Below are positions 27,188 to 36,701 of a stretch of 64,000 bases of DNA, in pieces. Under the pieces are notes generated by a model. That model saw only the letters and a program-made list of their open reading frames with translations. It was not told the DNA's origin and searched no databases. This stretch comes from Sinomicrobium oceani (GTDB lineage: Bacteria; Bacteroidota; Bacteroidia; Flavobacteriales; Flavobacteriaceae), in contig NZ_FPJE01000016.1 in NCBI RefSeq assembly GCF_900119185.1, positions 1 through 64,000 of the forward strand, in the 5' to 3' direction. Position 1 is the stretch's first letter. Each line of letters starts with the position of its first letter. The translations under genes and the position numbers were made by a program.

Positions 27188-30031
27188 ATGAAATACGATC
27201 ACAAAGTCATAGAAGCCAGATGGCAACAGTTCTGGAGAGAACACAAAACTTTCGAAGCCAAAAACCCCGGCACAGAAGGGGCGGATAAACCCAAGTATTA
27301 TGTCCTGGACATGTTTCCCTATCCTTCCGGGGCCGGGTTGCACGTGGGGCATCCGCTGGGATACATCGCATCGGATATCTATGCCAGGTACAAACGTCAC
27401 CGGGGCTTTAACGTACTTCATCCCATGGGGTATGACTCGTTCGGACTTCCTGCGGAGCAATATGCCATCCAGACGGGACAACACCCGGCCATTACTACGG
27501 AGACCAATATTGCACGTTACCGGGAGCAACTGGACAAGATCGGTTTTTCGTTTGACTGGAGTCGGGAGGTACGCACCTCCGACCCCGCTTATTACAAGTG
27601 GACACAATGGATCTTTACCCGGCTTTTCCGGTCCTGGTATAACAATGATACGGATAAAGCCGAAGATATCCGGACCCTCATCCTGAAATTTGAAAAAGAC
27701 GGAAATACGGGTGTTAACGCTGTTTGTGATTCCGACACGCGATCTTTTACGGCTGCGGAGTGGAATGCTTTTACTGATGAAGAGCAACAGCACATCCTGC
27801 TTAAATACAGACTTACCTATCTTGCGGAGACCGAAGTGAACTGGTGTCCGGCCCTGGGTACCGTACTGGCTAATGACGAGATTGTCAATGGGGTATCCGA
27901 ACGTGGAGGGCACCCGGTAATCCGCAAAAAGATGACCCAGTGGAGCATGCGTATCACGGCTTATGCCCAACGCCTGCTGGACGGACTGGACCGCCTGGAC
28001 TGGCCACAGCCCCTCAAAGATGCACAGACCAACTGGATCGGTCGTTCCGAAGGCGCCGAAGTCACCTTCAAGGTTAAAGGTTCCGATGCGAAGATTCCCG
28101 TTTTTACCACCAGGCCAGATACAATTTTCGGAGTGAGTTTTATGACCCTCGCCCCCGAACACGACCTCGTTTCGCTGATCACCACCCCGGAACAGCAGCA
28201 AGAAGTAGATGCCTATATAGAAGCTACAGCAAAACGCAGTGAACGCGACCGGATGTCGGACGTCAAAACCATTTCCGGGGTATTCACCGGTGCCTATGCC
28301 GAACACCCTTTCAGCGGACAGCCCATTCCGGTATGGATAGGCGATTACGTTCTGGCAGGTTACGGTACAGGAGCGGTTATGGCCGTGCCATGCGGTGACC
28401 AGCGCGACTACGATTTTGCCAAACACTTTGGCATTCCCATACCCAACATATTTGAGTATGCCGATATTTCGGAAAAAGCCCACAGCGAAAAACAGGGGAC
28501 GGTCATCGCCAATTCCGATTTTCTCAGCGGGCTCTCCTACGAGGACGCAACACAAGAAGCCATCCGGAAACTCGAAGCCATCGGGGCCGGAAAAGGCCGG
28601 ATCAACTACCGGTTACGCGATGCGGTCTTCAGCCGTCAACGATACTGGGGAGAACCCTTCCCGGTCTATTATGTAAACGGACTCCCGCAGATGATCGGTA
28701 AAGAGCACCTACCGGTACGCCTGCCGGAAGTAGAAAAATACCTGCCCACCGAAACCGGTGAGCCCCCATTGGGCAATGCCAAAACATGGGCCTGGGATAT
28801 CGAAAATCACAAAGTGGTCGGCAATGAACGTATCGATCATAAAACCGTTTTCCCCCTCGAGCTGAACACCATGCCGGGCTGGGCCGGAAGTTCCTGGTAC
28901 TTTAACCGCTACATGGACGCGCATAACCAAAGCGAAACGGCATCGCCCGAGACACTGCAATACTGGAAAGATGTGGATCTGTATATCGGCGGAAGCGAAC
29001 ACGCTACCGGTCACCTCCTCTATTCCAGGTTCTGGCAGAAATTCCAGTACGATATGAAACTGGTACCGGTAGACGAATTTGCCAAAAAACTCATCAACCA
29101 GGGGATGATACTGGGCACAAGTGCATTTGTGTATCGTGTAAAAGGTACAAATACCCTGGTCTCTGCCAATAAAAAAGAAGAGCTGGAAACGGAACCCATA
29201 CACGCGGATGTTTCTTTTGTCAACGCTTCGGACGAACTCGATGTGGACGCCTTTAAAAACTGGCGGCCGGAATTCAAGGATGCCGAATTTGTCCTGGAAG
29301 ACGGGAGATACATCGTTGGCCGTGAAGTGGAAAAAATGTCCAAATCCAAGTACAACGTGGTCAATCCGGATGACATCTGTGAGCAATACGGGGCGGACAC
29401 CCTGAGATTGTACGAAATGTTCCTCGGCCCTATTGACCAGGCCAAACCCTGGAACACTGCGGGTATCACCGGTGTGCACGGTTTCCTGAAAAAACTCTGG
29501 AAGCTATACCATTCTCCCCTCGAGGGGGGCCAGGGAGGTGATTTTTACGTATCCGATGCTCCTGCCTCCGCAGAAAGCCTGAAAACCCTGCACAAAACCA
29601 TTAAGAAGGTCATCGAAGATATTGAGAATTTCTCCTTTAACACTTCGGTCTCTTCTTTTATGATCGCGGTAAACGAATTATCTGCGCAACAATGCCATTC
29701 CAGGGAGATCCTCGAACCCCTTGTGGTCATTATCGCTCCGTATGCCCCGCATATTGCCGAGGAATTATGGCACAAGCTGGGACATCATGAGTCCGTAACT
29801 TTTGCGACTTTCCCCGAATTCGAGGCCAAATACCTGGTGGAAAGCAGCAAGGAGTACCCGGTCTCCTTCAACGGTAAAATGCGGTTCAAACTGGAACTTC
29901 CGATGGACATGTCTAAGGAAGACATGGAAAAAGTGGTGATGGCCCACGAAAAAACACAGGAACAACTGCAGGGAAGAACTCCTAAAAAAATTATTATCGT
30001 TCCCGGAAAGATCATCAATATCGTAGGGTAA
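27188..30031 (+). CDS. leuS: Leucyl-tRNA synthetase
   Basis: The 947-residue enzyme charges tRNA-Leu. HIGH motif: PYPSGAGLHVGHPLGY (near residue 44). The editing domain has TTRPDTIFGVSFMTLAPEHDL and a GTGAVMAVPCGDQRDYDF block. KMSKS motif: EKMSKSKYNVVNPDD near residue 717. C-terminal anticodon-binding and tRNA-contact domains follow. An extra stretch of about 50 residues near residue 160-205 is known from Bacteroidota LeuRS. At about residues 776-785 the short run HSPLEGGQGGD is encoded by a GC-rich palindromic stretch that looks inserted. Confidence 0.97.
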   Translation: MKYDHKVIEARWQQFWREHKTFEAKNPGTEGADKPKYYVLDMFPYPSGAGLHVGHPLGYIASDIYARYKRHRGFNVLHPMGYDSFGLPAEQYAIQTGQHPAITTETNIARYREQLDKIGFSFDWSREVRTSDPAYYKWTQWIFTRLFRSWYNNDTDKAEDIRTLILKFEKDGNTGVNAVCDSDTRSFTAAEWNAFTDEEQQHILLKYRLTYLAETEVNWCPALGTVLANDEIVNGVSERGGHPVIRKKMTQWSMRITAYAQRLLDGLDRLDWPQPLKDAQTNWIGRSEGAEVTFKVKGSDAKIPVFTTRPDTIFGVSFMTLAPEHDLVSLITTPEQQQEVDAYIEATAKRSERDRMSDVKTISGVFTGAYAEHPFSGQPIPVWIGDYVLAGYGTGAVMAVPCGDQRDYDFAKHFGIPIPNIFEYADISEKAHSEKQGTVIANSDFLSGLSYEDATQEAIRKLEAIGAGKGRINYRLRDAVFSRQRYWGEPFPVYYVNGLPQMIGKEHLPVRLPEVEKYLPTETGEPPLGNAKTWAWDIENHKVVGNERIDHKTVFPLELNTMPGWAGSSWYFNRYMDAHNQSETASPETLQYWKDVDLYIGGSEHATGHLLYSRFWQKFQYDMKLVPVDEFAKKLINQGMILGTSAFVYRVKGTNTLVSANKKEELETEPIHADVSFVNASDELDVDAFKNWRPEFKDAEFVLEDGRYIVGREVEKMSKSKYNVVNPDDICEQYGADTLRLYEMFLGPIDQAKPWNTAGITGVHGFLKKLWKLYHSPLEGGQGGDFYVSDAPASAESLKTLHKTIKKVIEDIENFSFNTSVSSFMIAVNELSAQQCHSREILEPLVVIIAPYAPHIAEELWHKLGHHESVTFATFPEFEAKYLVESSKEYPVSFNGKMRFKLELPMDMSKEDMEKVVMAHEKTQEQLQGRTPKKIIIVPGKIINIVG
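29511..29542. repeat. In-frame palindromic insertion within leuS
   Basis: The sequence contains the 12-base perfect palindrome CCCCTCGAGGGG (29516-29527) followed by GGCCAGGGAGGTG, and encodes SPLEGGQGGD in frame. It interrupts the C-terminal half of LeuRS between KLWKLY and FYVSDAPAS. From memory, similar PLEGGQGG-coding palindromes recur in Bacteroidota genomes; a genome-wide count is needed to confirm that here. Confidence 0.5.
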
Positions 30032-30077
30032 CATTTTGCTGTCAGGCCTGTTGGCCCTTAGATATTTTTAATACCAG

Positions 30078-30120
30078 GGGTGTTTTTTTTCGTAATACGG
30101 AAAGAACACCCTTTATTTTT
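30078..30120 (+). terminator. Terminator of leuS
   Basis: GGGTGTT and AACACCC form the base of a stem whose inner part also pairs (TTTCG/CGgAAA), followed by TTTATTTTT. It lies 46 bp after the leuS stop. Confidence 0.7.
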
Positions 30121-30121
30121 G
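30114..30121 (+). promoter_or_regulatory. Candidate -7 promoter element of ald
   Basis: TATTTTTG fits TAnnTTTG and overlaps the T-run of the leuS terminator, 62 bases before the ald start. Confidence 0.35.
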
Positions 30122-30183
30122 TCTGAATTGCTATGCCTTTGTTTTTGTAAATACTTAAATTTCAAGTACAAAACACACACATT

Positions 30184-31281
30184 ATGAAAATAGGGGTTCC
30201 CAAAGAAATCAAAAACAACGAAAACAGGGTGGGCCTGACGCCCGCAGGGGTTTTCGAGCTCGTCAAAAACAGACACCAGGTTTACATTCAAGCCACTGCC
30301 GGAGAAGGGAGTGGCTTTTTTGATGCCGATTACATAGCCGCAGGGGCTGTGATCCTTTCTTCTATAGAAGAAGTTTACGCCGGCAGCGAGATGATCGTCA
30401 AGGTCAAAGAACCGATTGCACAAGAATACCCGCTGATCCGTGAAGGCCAGGTTGTATTTACCTACTTCCACTTTGCATCGAGTGAGGATCTTACCCTGGC
30501 CATGCTGAAAAGCCGGGCTGTTTGTATCGCGTACGAAACCGTAGAGGAGGCGGACGGCAGTCTGCCTCTCCTCATCCCGATGTCTGAGGTTGCCGGCAGA
30601 ATGGCCATACAACAAGGCGCTAAATACCTTGAAAAACCGATAAAGGGCCGGGGAGTACTGCTCGGCGGGGTTCCCGGGGTTCCGCCCGGAAAAGTCCTGA
30701 TTCTGGGAGCGGGGACCGTGGGAATACAGGCTGCTAAAATGGCTGCCGGGCTCGGCGCGCACGTGACTATTCTCGATATTAACATGAAGCGTCTCCGTTA
30801 TGTCAACGATATCATGCCCAGCCATGTCGTCACCGAATTCTCCGGGGAATACAATATACGAAAACACATCCGTACCCACGACCTCATCATTGGCGGAGTC
30901 CTCATTCCAGGGGCCAAGGCTCCCAGCCTGATCACGCGAGATATGCTCGGCGAAATGCGCCCCGGTACGGTTCTGGTCGATGTCGCGGTAGACCAGGGTG
31001 GTTGCATAGAAACGACCAGGCCTACCACCCACGAAGACCCTACCTATATCATCGACGATGTAGTACACTACTGCGTAGCCAACATGCCCGGTGCCGTACC
31101 CTATACTTCTACGGTAGCCCTGACCAACGTCACACTGCCTTATGTCCTGCAACTGGCGGAAAAAGGCTGGGAAAAGGCCTGTGCACAACGGCCTGCCCTG
31201 GCCAGGGGACTGAACATCGTTCACGGAGACCTCGTTTACCGGGGTATAGCCGAGGCCTTTGGCTGGAACGCCATAGCGTAA
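30184..31281 (+). CDS. ald: Alanine dehydrogenase
   Basis: The 365-residue enzyme reversibly deaminates L-alanine to pyruvate with NAD. The N-terminus MKIGVPKEIKNNENRVGLTP is diagnostic. VKVKEPIAQEYPL, the catalytic-region MSEVAGRMAIQQGAKYLE near residue 138 and the Rossmann GGVPGVPPGKVLILGAGTVG near residue 162 follow in order. The length is normal. It has its own terminator and probably its own promoter. Confidence 0.95.
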   Translation: MKIGVPKEIKNNENRVGLTPAGVFELVKNRHQVYIQATAGEGSGFFDADYIAAGAVILSSIEEVYAGSEMIVKVKEPIAQEYPLIREGQVVFTYFHFASSEDLTLAMLKSRAVCIAYETVEEADGSLPLLIPMSEVAGRMAIQQGAKYLEKPIKGRGVLLGGVPGVPPGKVLILGAGTVGIQAAKMAAGLGAHVTILDINMKRLRYVNDIMPSHVVTEFSGEYNIRKHIRTHDLIIGGVLIPGAKAPSLITRDMLGEMRPGTVLVDVAVDQGGCIETTRPTTHEDPTYIIDDVVHYCVANMPGAVPYTSTVALTNVTLPYVLQLAEKGWEKACAQRPALARGLNIVHGDLVYRGIAEAFGWNAIA

Positions 31282-31338
31282 CGAAAGGCTGCCAAAACTT
31301 CACGCAACGGCAGTAAATACTAAAATATTCTTAACAAC

Positions 31339-31370
31339 AAACCCGGCAAGCTACATTTGGCCGGGTTTTT
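31339..31370 (+). terminator. Terminator of ald
   Basis: AACCCGGC and GCCGGGTT form an 8-bp stem with a 12-base loop, followed by TTTTTG. It lies about 58 bp after the ald stop. Confidence 0.8.
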
Positions 31371-31447
31371 GCCTTTGGTTTACTACATTGTAAACCGTAA
31401 CGGAATCGGAAAATTTCGTATTTTTATAACGCAAAAATTCAGAAAGA

Positions 31448-32137
31448 ATGTTAGGATATTATATCATTATAGGAGGGATTGCCCTGATCAGCTGGCTGGT
31501 GAGTAACAAGCTGAAGAGTAAGTTTAAGTACTATTCCAAAGTACACCTCAGAAACGGCATGAGCGGTGCTGAAATTGCCGAGAAAATGCTTGCCGATCAC
31601 GGTATTTATGACGTCAAAGTAATCTCCACTCCCGGCATGCTGACCGACCATTATAACCCGTCCAATAAAACTGTCAACCTCAGCGAGGGTGTGTATAACC
31701 AGCGTAATGCTGCTGCTGCTGCCGTTGCGGCACACGAATGCGGACATGCCGTACAACACGCTAAAGCATACCAGTGGTTACAGCTGCGGTCCAAACTCGT
31801 TCCCGTGGTCAGTGTATCCTCCGGAATGTCACAATGGCTGATCATAGGCGGGCTTATTCTCGGGGTCGCCAATAACTTCGGTTTCCTGATCGCTGTTGCC
31901 GGATTGGTCCTGATGTCACTGGCTACCATATTCAGCCTGGTGACCTTGCCTGTAGAATACGACGCCAGTAACCGTGCCCTGGCCTGGCTGAAAACTAAAA
32001 ATATGTTGAGCCCCCAGGAATACGACGGTGCTGCGGACTCCCTGAAATGGGCGGCAAGAACCTATCTCGTGGCCGCCATAGGCTCTCTGGCTATGCTCCT
32101 CTACTGGGCCCTGCGTGTACTGGGCTCCAGGAACTGA
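31448..32137 (+). CDS. YugP-family neutral zinc metallopeptidase (membrane)
   Basis: The 229-residue membrane protein has an N-terminal helix (residues 1-20), the zincin motif AAHECGHAVQHAKAY near residue 97 with the HExxH-type signature HECGH, and two to three further hydrophobic segments (MSQWLIIGGLILGVANNFGF, the VAGLVLMSLATIFSLVTLP region, and a C-terminal helix). The PVEYDASNRALAWL segment is family-typical. It probably acts in the inner membrane; substrates are not established. It stands alone between two terminators. Confidence 0.88.
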   Translation: MLGYYIIIGGIALISWLVSNKLKSKFKYYSKVHLRNGMSGAEIAEKMLADHGIYDVKVISTPGMLTDHYNPSNKTVNLSEGVYNQRNAAAAAVAAHECGHAVQHAKAYQWLQLRSKLVPVVSVSSGMSQWLIIGGLILGVANNFGFLIAVAGLVLMSLATIFSLVTLPVEYDASNRALAWLKTKNMLSPQEYDGAADSLKWAARTYLVAAIGSLAMLLYWALRVLGSRN

Positions 32138-32156
32138 TAAATTATTTCGCAATAGC

Positions 32157-32194
32157 AAAAAAGCCCGCCCGGAATCAAATCCTGACGGGCTTTT
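32157..32194 (+). terminator. Terminator of the zinc metallopeptidase gene
   Basis: AAAAGCCCG and CGGGCTTTT form a 9-bp stem ending in a T-run, 20 bp after the stop codon. The reverse strand also gives a T-run, so it may work both ways. Confidence 0.8.
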
Positions 32195-32288
32195 AGATGA
32201 TTCACCGTATTGCTCATACCCAGGAACCTTTCTCAAATCGAGCATCCTAAGTACTGAGACCCTGGTCCTGAATCCACACTACTACCGA

Positions 32289-32317
32289 CAAAAAAAGCCG
32301 CCTTCCGGCAGCCTTTT
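32289..32317 (-). terminator. Terminator of ferritin
   Basis: On the minus strand GCTGCC-GGAA-GGCGGC forms a 6-bp stem (one G-T pair) with a GGAA loop, followed by a run of seven T. It starts about 28 bp after the ferritin stop. Confidence 0.8.
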
Positions 32318-32344
32318 TCAATTAAACGGTATGTTGTAAAAAAC

Positions 32345-32863
32345 TTATTCCTTGATTTTCGGAATACGCTCATCAATAAGTTTCAAAGCAATCCCGTCCG
32401 TTCCCATCAGGTCAAACAGGTCGAGCGCTTTACGCATTGTTTGTTCTTCCTCCATCTGCTCTTTTACAAACCACTGCAGGAAACTCTCCGTAGCGAGGTC
32501 ATTCACTTTACGACATTTCAGTACGATGTTGTGAATAGACTTGGTTATGGCAATTTCCTGCTCCAGCGAGGTTTCAAATATCCCTTCGAGAGAATCAAAA
32601 TCATGAGGAATATCCGTAACTTCCGGAGAGATCGCCATACCTCCGTTATCATTGATAAACTTGAAAATACGCATCATGTGATCGCGCTCTTCCTTAGATT
32701 GCTCATAGAAGAATTCGGCACTGTTGTTCAGCGCATTGTGGTCGCACCATGAAGCCATGGCCAGATATACGGATGATGAATGTGCCTCCTTAACGATCTG
32801 TTCGTTGAGCAGGTCCATAACATCTACATTTATACTTAATCGTTGTCTAACTAAATCTTTCAT
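32345..32863 (-). CDS. ftnA: Ferritin (bacterial non-haem type)
   Basis: The 172-residue four-helix-bundle protein stores iron in 24-subunit cages. Ferroxidase ligands are visible as Glu in NEQIVKEAHSSSVYLAM near residue 20, the EQSKEERDHMM helix (Glu and His near residue 55), and Glu in the QEIAITKSIHNIV and QWFVKEQMEEEQTM segments. The length is normal. It has its own terminator and a good -7 element, so it is a single-gene unit. Upstream of it is an uncharacterised 104-residue gene on the same strand. Confidence 0.94.
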   Translation of the reverse strand: MKDLVRQRLSINVDVMDLLNEQIVKEAHSSSVYLAMASWCDHNALNNSAEFFYEQSKEERDHMMRIFKFINDNGGMAISPEVTDIPHDFDSLEGIFETSLEQEIAITKSIHNIVLKCRKVNDLATESFLQWFVKEQMEEEQTMRKALDLFDLMGTDGIALKLIDERIPKIKE

Positions 32864-32912
32864 CGGTCTGATTTTTTAATTTTCGCAGTACTATATCTCG
32901 TACTTTCTTATA

Positions 32913-32920
32913 CAAAGATA
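32913..32920 (-). promoter_or_regulatory. Candidate -7 promoter element of ferritin
   Basis: Read on the minus strand, TATCTTTG fits TAnnTTTG and lies about 50 bases before the ferritin start. The short inverted repeat AGTAC...GTACT sits between it and the gene. Confidence 0.45.
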
Positions 32921-33005
32921 AGAAAACAATGCGTAACTGCCTCATTTGCAAGGAATTTGTAACCGGTCTAAGACTAAATATAAATAAGGAAGAAACTGTA
33001 GCAGG

Positions 33006-33320
33006 TTATGCCGAAACCAGGGTATGCAATTCGGACATGGCAAATATACCTTCAACAAACATCTTTAAATCGATGATTTCAAGGGTATCGAGCACGAACA
33101 GATGTTCCCTGTTACAAAGCGTAAGTATCTCTATACCATGACGGTTCTCTTCCGGATTGAAGTGGGCATCAATATCAATGGAAAGTACTTTCTGACGGAA
33201 AGCCAGCAACTGGCAAAAGGTCATTTTTATCCTTTTCCCCTGGATCTCCGCAAAAAAACAACGTCCCTTTTCGGGTTGATACGCGGTGTAATATCTGGAT
33301 TTGAATACTATCGTTTCCAT
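33006..33320 (-). CDS. Uncharacterised 104-residue protein
   Basis: The product has no signal peptide or membrane helix and no motif I recognise. It is a mixed alpha/beta sequence: METIVFKSRYYTAYQ at the start, a central basic KRIKMTFCQLLAFRQKV, then ILTLCNREHLFVLDTLEIIDLKMFVEGI, which looks like a structured core. The codon use resembles the neighbouring core genes, which supports it being real. It stands 143 bp upstream of ferritin. The function is unknown. Confidence 0.55.
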   Translation of the reverse strand: METIVFKSRYYTAYQPEKGRCFFAEIQGKRIKMTFCQLLAFRQKVLSIDIDAHFNPEENRHGIEILTLCNREHLFVLDTLEIIDLKMFVEGIFAMSELHTLVSA

Positions 33321-33390
33321 TCAGGAAGCAAAATTAATTATTATTTAGAATAAATACAAACTGATTTACGATATTTAACATACCTGTTGT

Positions 33391-33472
33391 AGGGTCGTTT
33401 GGTGGTTGGTTCGCTTTTTAGTTCGTAGTTGTTAGTTACTCAGTTATTGAGTTAACCAATTATTAATGCGGA
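33391..33472. repeat. Diverged GTTCGTAGTT-type repeat, left flank of the fucosidase island
   Basis: The stretch contains GGTGGTTGGTTCG, AGTTCGTAGTTGTTAGTT and TTAACCAATTATTAATGCGG. Its parts reappear, in inverted orientation and diverged, at 36702-36785 on the far side of the fucosidase gene. Similar low-complexity text occurs at about 49245-49520. The nature of the repeat is unknown. Confidence 0.45.
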
Positions 33473-33484
33473 TCAAGGGTTGAC

Positions 33485-33780
33485 AATAGGTTTTAAAAAG
33501 CAAGCGATGAGCTTACCGCAAAAAGAGGCATCAGTCCTTTAGCAGCCCTTATTTTATTTGCATTTTGAATCTGTATTTTTTCCGTTAATCCAATTGAGAA
33601 GTGATTCTACAGGTTGTCTTATTCTGGATACAGCCCGTGAAAAACATACCTTTATAGGTACGATCCCTCTGGTGAAATCACAGTTAGGCCATCTCTTGAA
33701 TCTCTGTTCTTCATGTATGGCAAACAGGTCTATGGTGATCACTCCTTGATCGGTAAATTCCGGGTTGGCGTTATTGGTAT
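33485..33780 (-). pseudogene. Internally deleted, frameshifted IS982/IS4-like transposase relic
   Basis: Read on the minus strand, an N-terminal piece (PEFTDQGVITIDLFAIHEEQ...DFTRG) is joined directly to a C-terminal piece (VCFSRAVSRIRQPVESLLNWINGK). The frame then breaks within a run of six A near 33586 and continues in another frame as IQNANKIRAAKGLMPLF. Both pieces match the ends of DDE transposases of this general type, and the middle is missing. It is a dead relic at the left side of the fucosidase island. The other 900 bases between 33321 and 34308 show no gene. Confidence 0.65.
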
Positions 33781-34308
33781 GTCGCTGTCAAATAAATCGC
33801 AGGCTCTCTTGCTATTTTACACATATAGATTACTATCATTGTATTCATTCTAATGCCTTGATCTAACTAACCGTGTGTGATTTAGAATAATTGGAGTTAT
33901 TATATAGATGCTGATTTTTAGTATGCTATTGCAGTGTAAACGGTGTTTTCACTATTCTTTTTTAATGCTTTGGACTATTAATTCGCATTAATAACTTAAA
34001 ACCGATGAGTTGGACCGTTTTACAGTCCGTGGTTTTTTAGTTTCAGGCTTAAATATTGAGCATTACAAAATATTCCCATACACAACCATTCCAATCGTCA
34101 CACCATAAAAAAGTCTTGAAGGCTAAGGACTATAAGAGTTTCAAAGAACGTATGTTGATTTTTGGCAGACACTAATGTTTTAAATAATGAATTTACGTTC
34201 ATCTTTTAGCAAAATACCACATATAAAAGTGTTATGTTTACACTTTTGTTGTTCGTGCTTATTTTATATGATAAACACGATAAGATTACCGAATACAAAA
34301 TTCAAATT

Positions 34309-36075
34309 ATGAAAACACCAAATATCATTCTTATACTTATTTGTACGCTTTTTTTACAAATAAGTCAGTCGCAAAACCCAACGCATTCAAGTGATGCTAA
34401 TTTATTAGTGTCTTTTCCTGTCATCCCAGAAAAAAAACCTTTAAACAGTGTTGAAATGGGTGATTGGAAATCATTCCCAGAAATAACGTTGGATATTCCT
34501 ATTGCGGAAGGTCCTTTTAAGCCAACTTGGGAATCCATAGAAGAAAATTATCCTGGTGAGCCTGCCTGGCTTCGCGAAGCGAAATTCGGCATATGGGTTC
34601 ACTTCGGGCCACAATCTGCCGGAAAGAGTGGTGATTGGTATGCACGTAATCTCTACAAGTCTAATAAAATAGCCTATAAGAATCATCTAAAAAGGTATGG
34701 GCATCCGTCGGAAGTTGGTTATAAAGAGGTTTTACGTGATTGGAATCCCACGAAACTTGATCCGGCTAAACTTACCAAAATATATCAAGATGCTGGTGCC
34801 CGTTTTCTCATGGTTCAGGGAGTTCATCACGATCAATTCGATTTATGGAATTCACGATATCAGCCTTGGAATTCCGTAAATATGGGGCCCAAACGCGACC
34901 TAATTGAGGAATGGGCAAAGGCGAGCCGAGCTACAGGAATGCGATTCGGTGTTACCTTTCACCACGAATACTCTTGGTGGTGGTGGCAAACAGCTTTTGG
35001 CAGCGATAAAGAAGGGGATAAAAAAGGCGTACCATATGATGGAAATCTTACTCTTGCCGATGGCAAAGGAAAATGGTGGGAAGGTTATGATCCTCGCTTA
35101 CTTTATGGTATTGACCTCCGCGAATACAAAGGTGTAGAAGAGAACGCTCATCATGATTGGTCGCCCCCTCCAGCCGGAATTTTCACAAATCATCTCGAGT
35201 ATGCCAAATGGTATACCACGCAATGGGCATTACGAATGATGGATGTAGTAGAACATTATGACCCGGACTTTATTTACACTGACGGTACCGTGCAAGGTCC
35301 CTTTACAGGAAATGGCACAGGAACCGGTATCAAAGCTAATGCCATGCCACTGGTCATGGCCGACTTTTACAACCGAACCTTACAACGCCGCGGTGAAGTA
35401 AATACTTTTAGTATTGTGAAATTCCGTCACAAGACCAATGGAACTGTAAATACCGAAGAATTTGGGGTTCCAGAAAAAATCAATACAGACCAACCATGGA
35501 TTGCCGAAGCCCCGGTCGGAGACTGGTTTTATGCCCCAGATTTTACGTATGATTCCGGGATGATGATTCGTTATATTATTGAAGCTATTGCCCGTGATGG
35601 CAATGCAGCACTTTGTATATCCATTCTACCTGATGGTTCTTTAGATGAGGGTAGTATCAAGATGCTAAAAGAAGTCGGCATTTGGATGCGAAGAAACGGG
35701 GAAGCAGTATACGGAAGTCATGCCTGGACTATTCCTGGTGAAGGTGAGATAATAAACGGAAAATTGAAGATGCTTCCTGGTGGTGCATTGAGAAAAAAAC
35801 ATGCTGAGTTTAAATTTGACGATCAAGACTTTCGTTTTACAATTGGGAAAAATGGTAAATTATACATTTTTTGCATGACTGTTCCAGATCCAGGTACACA
35901 ATTGAAAATTAAGTCGCTTGGTATGAATGCCAAATATTTGGGCAAAACCATTAAAAAAATAAAATTATTAGGATACGAGGGTCCGCTAAAATGGAAACAG
36001 GAAGCTGATGGTTTATCTGTTATTTGTCCAGCACAAATGCCATTTGAGACGTCTATTGTATTCGAAATTGAATGA
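34309..36075 (+). CDS. Alpha-L-fucosidase, GH29
   Basis: The 588-residue protein starts with a signal peptide (about 1-20, ending SQSQ), so it is exported. The GH29 catalytic barrel is recognised by WLREAKFGIWVHFGPQS near residue 98, YQDAGARFLMVQGVHHDQFDLW and the nucleophile segment HYDPDFIYTDGTV near residue 318 (Asp in YTDG). A C-terminal beta domain follows. The ATG at 34309 gives a clean signal peptide, so the longer reading is rejected. The gene is more AT-rich than its surroundings and stands alone, about 1 kb from the nearest intact gene to its left and 0.7 kb from the next on its right, suggesting transfer. Confidence 0.88.
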   Translation: MKTPNIILILICTLFLQISQSQNPTHSSDANLLVSFPVIPEKKPLNSVEMGDWKSFPEITLDIPIAEGPFKPTWESIEENYPGEPAWLREAKFGIWVHFGPQSAGKSGDWYARNLYKSNKIAYKNHLKRYGHPSEVGYKEVLRDWNPTKLDPAKLTKIYQDAGARFLMVQGVHHDQFDLWNSRYQPWNSVNMGPKRDLIEEWAKASRATGMRFGVTFHHEYSWWWWQTAFGSDKEGDKKGVPYDGNLTLADGKGKWWEGYDPRLLYGIDLREYKGVEENAHHDWSPPPAGIFTNHLEYAKWYTTQWALRMMDVVEHYDPDFIYTDGTVQGPFTGNGTGTGIKANAMPLVMADFYNRTLQRRGEVNTFSIVKFRHKTNGTVNTEEFGVPEKINTDQPWIAEAPVGDWFYAPDFTYDSGMMIRYIIEAIARDGNAALCISILPDGSLDEGSIKMLKEVGIWMRRNGEAVYGSHAWTIPGEGEIINGKLKMLPGGALRKKHAEFKFDDQDFRFTIGKNGKLYIFCMTVPDPGTQLKIKSLGMNAKYLGKTIKKIKLLGYEGPLKWKQEADGLSVICPAQMPFETSIVFEIE

Positions 36076-36701
36076 TGGCTATACTATAAAAGTCGAACGG
36101 AATTAATCGTTTAGCATCTTGAGTTATTAGTATTTCGCCTGCAAACAATTAAATTGTAGCTATAATAGGCTTAGGCCAAAAATCTGTAATAAAGAGTTAT
36201 GGCTATGGTCTATTTTTAACTTTTTCCTGACCATAGTTGCCAGCAGATAAAGATAGATAACTATCCCTATCGTACAGGATACAGCTTTTTGGCTCTTTTA
36301 TTTCATGGTATAAAGCGTATATGAGTAAAGCGTATCGCGTAAAAGTATTCACTACTCGCCAATGTCCTTACACAACGAACACCATAACGTTTCATATCTC
36401 CTTTTAAGCTCGTGGATAATAAATGATGCCAGTAGAGTAAGAACAGTTTGCCCGTTACTCCTTCAAAACAGGTTTAAACCATTAAAATGTAACTGTTTTC
36501 AAATCGAAAGATCAAAGAAATCACACTAAGTCCAATATTTTTGGAGCACAGCAAAATATGTATAATTCCTTAACCGGACAGTAGTGCAATAATCAAAACC
36601 CAATTCCGTCGGGTCGTTTTTAGTTTCAGGTTGATCCCTGAACAGGGTCGAAGACGTATGGAGATAGAATATATCCTGGGACTGTCACTGGGTTAATAGG
36701 A
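36076..36701. other. Gene-free AT-rich stretch right of the fucosidase
   Basis: No reading frame with a recognisable product was found. A minus-strand run near 36350-36430 gives a short transposase-like peptide, but too little to assign. At 36625-36655 there is a degenerate ATCCCTGAACAGGG palindrome followed by TCGAAG. Otherwise nothing is seen. Confidence 0.4.

Noticed and set aside
26825-28555. 576-residue open frame antisense to leuS
   Set aside because: It lies opposite a clear LeuRS and has no domain pattern or start context. GC-rich third positions keep the opposite strand open by chance.
30058-31224. 388-residue open frame antisense to ald
   Set aside because: It mirrors the alanine dehydrogenase gene, starts and ends in unrelated spacers, and shows no recognisable family.
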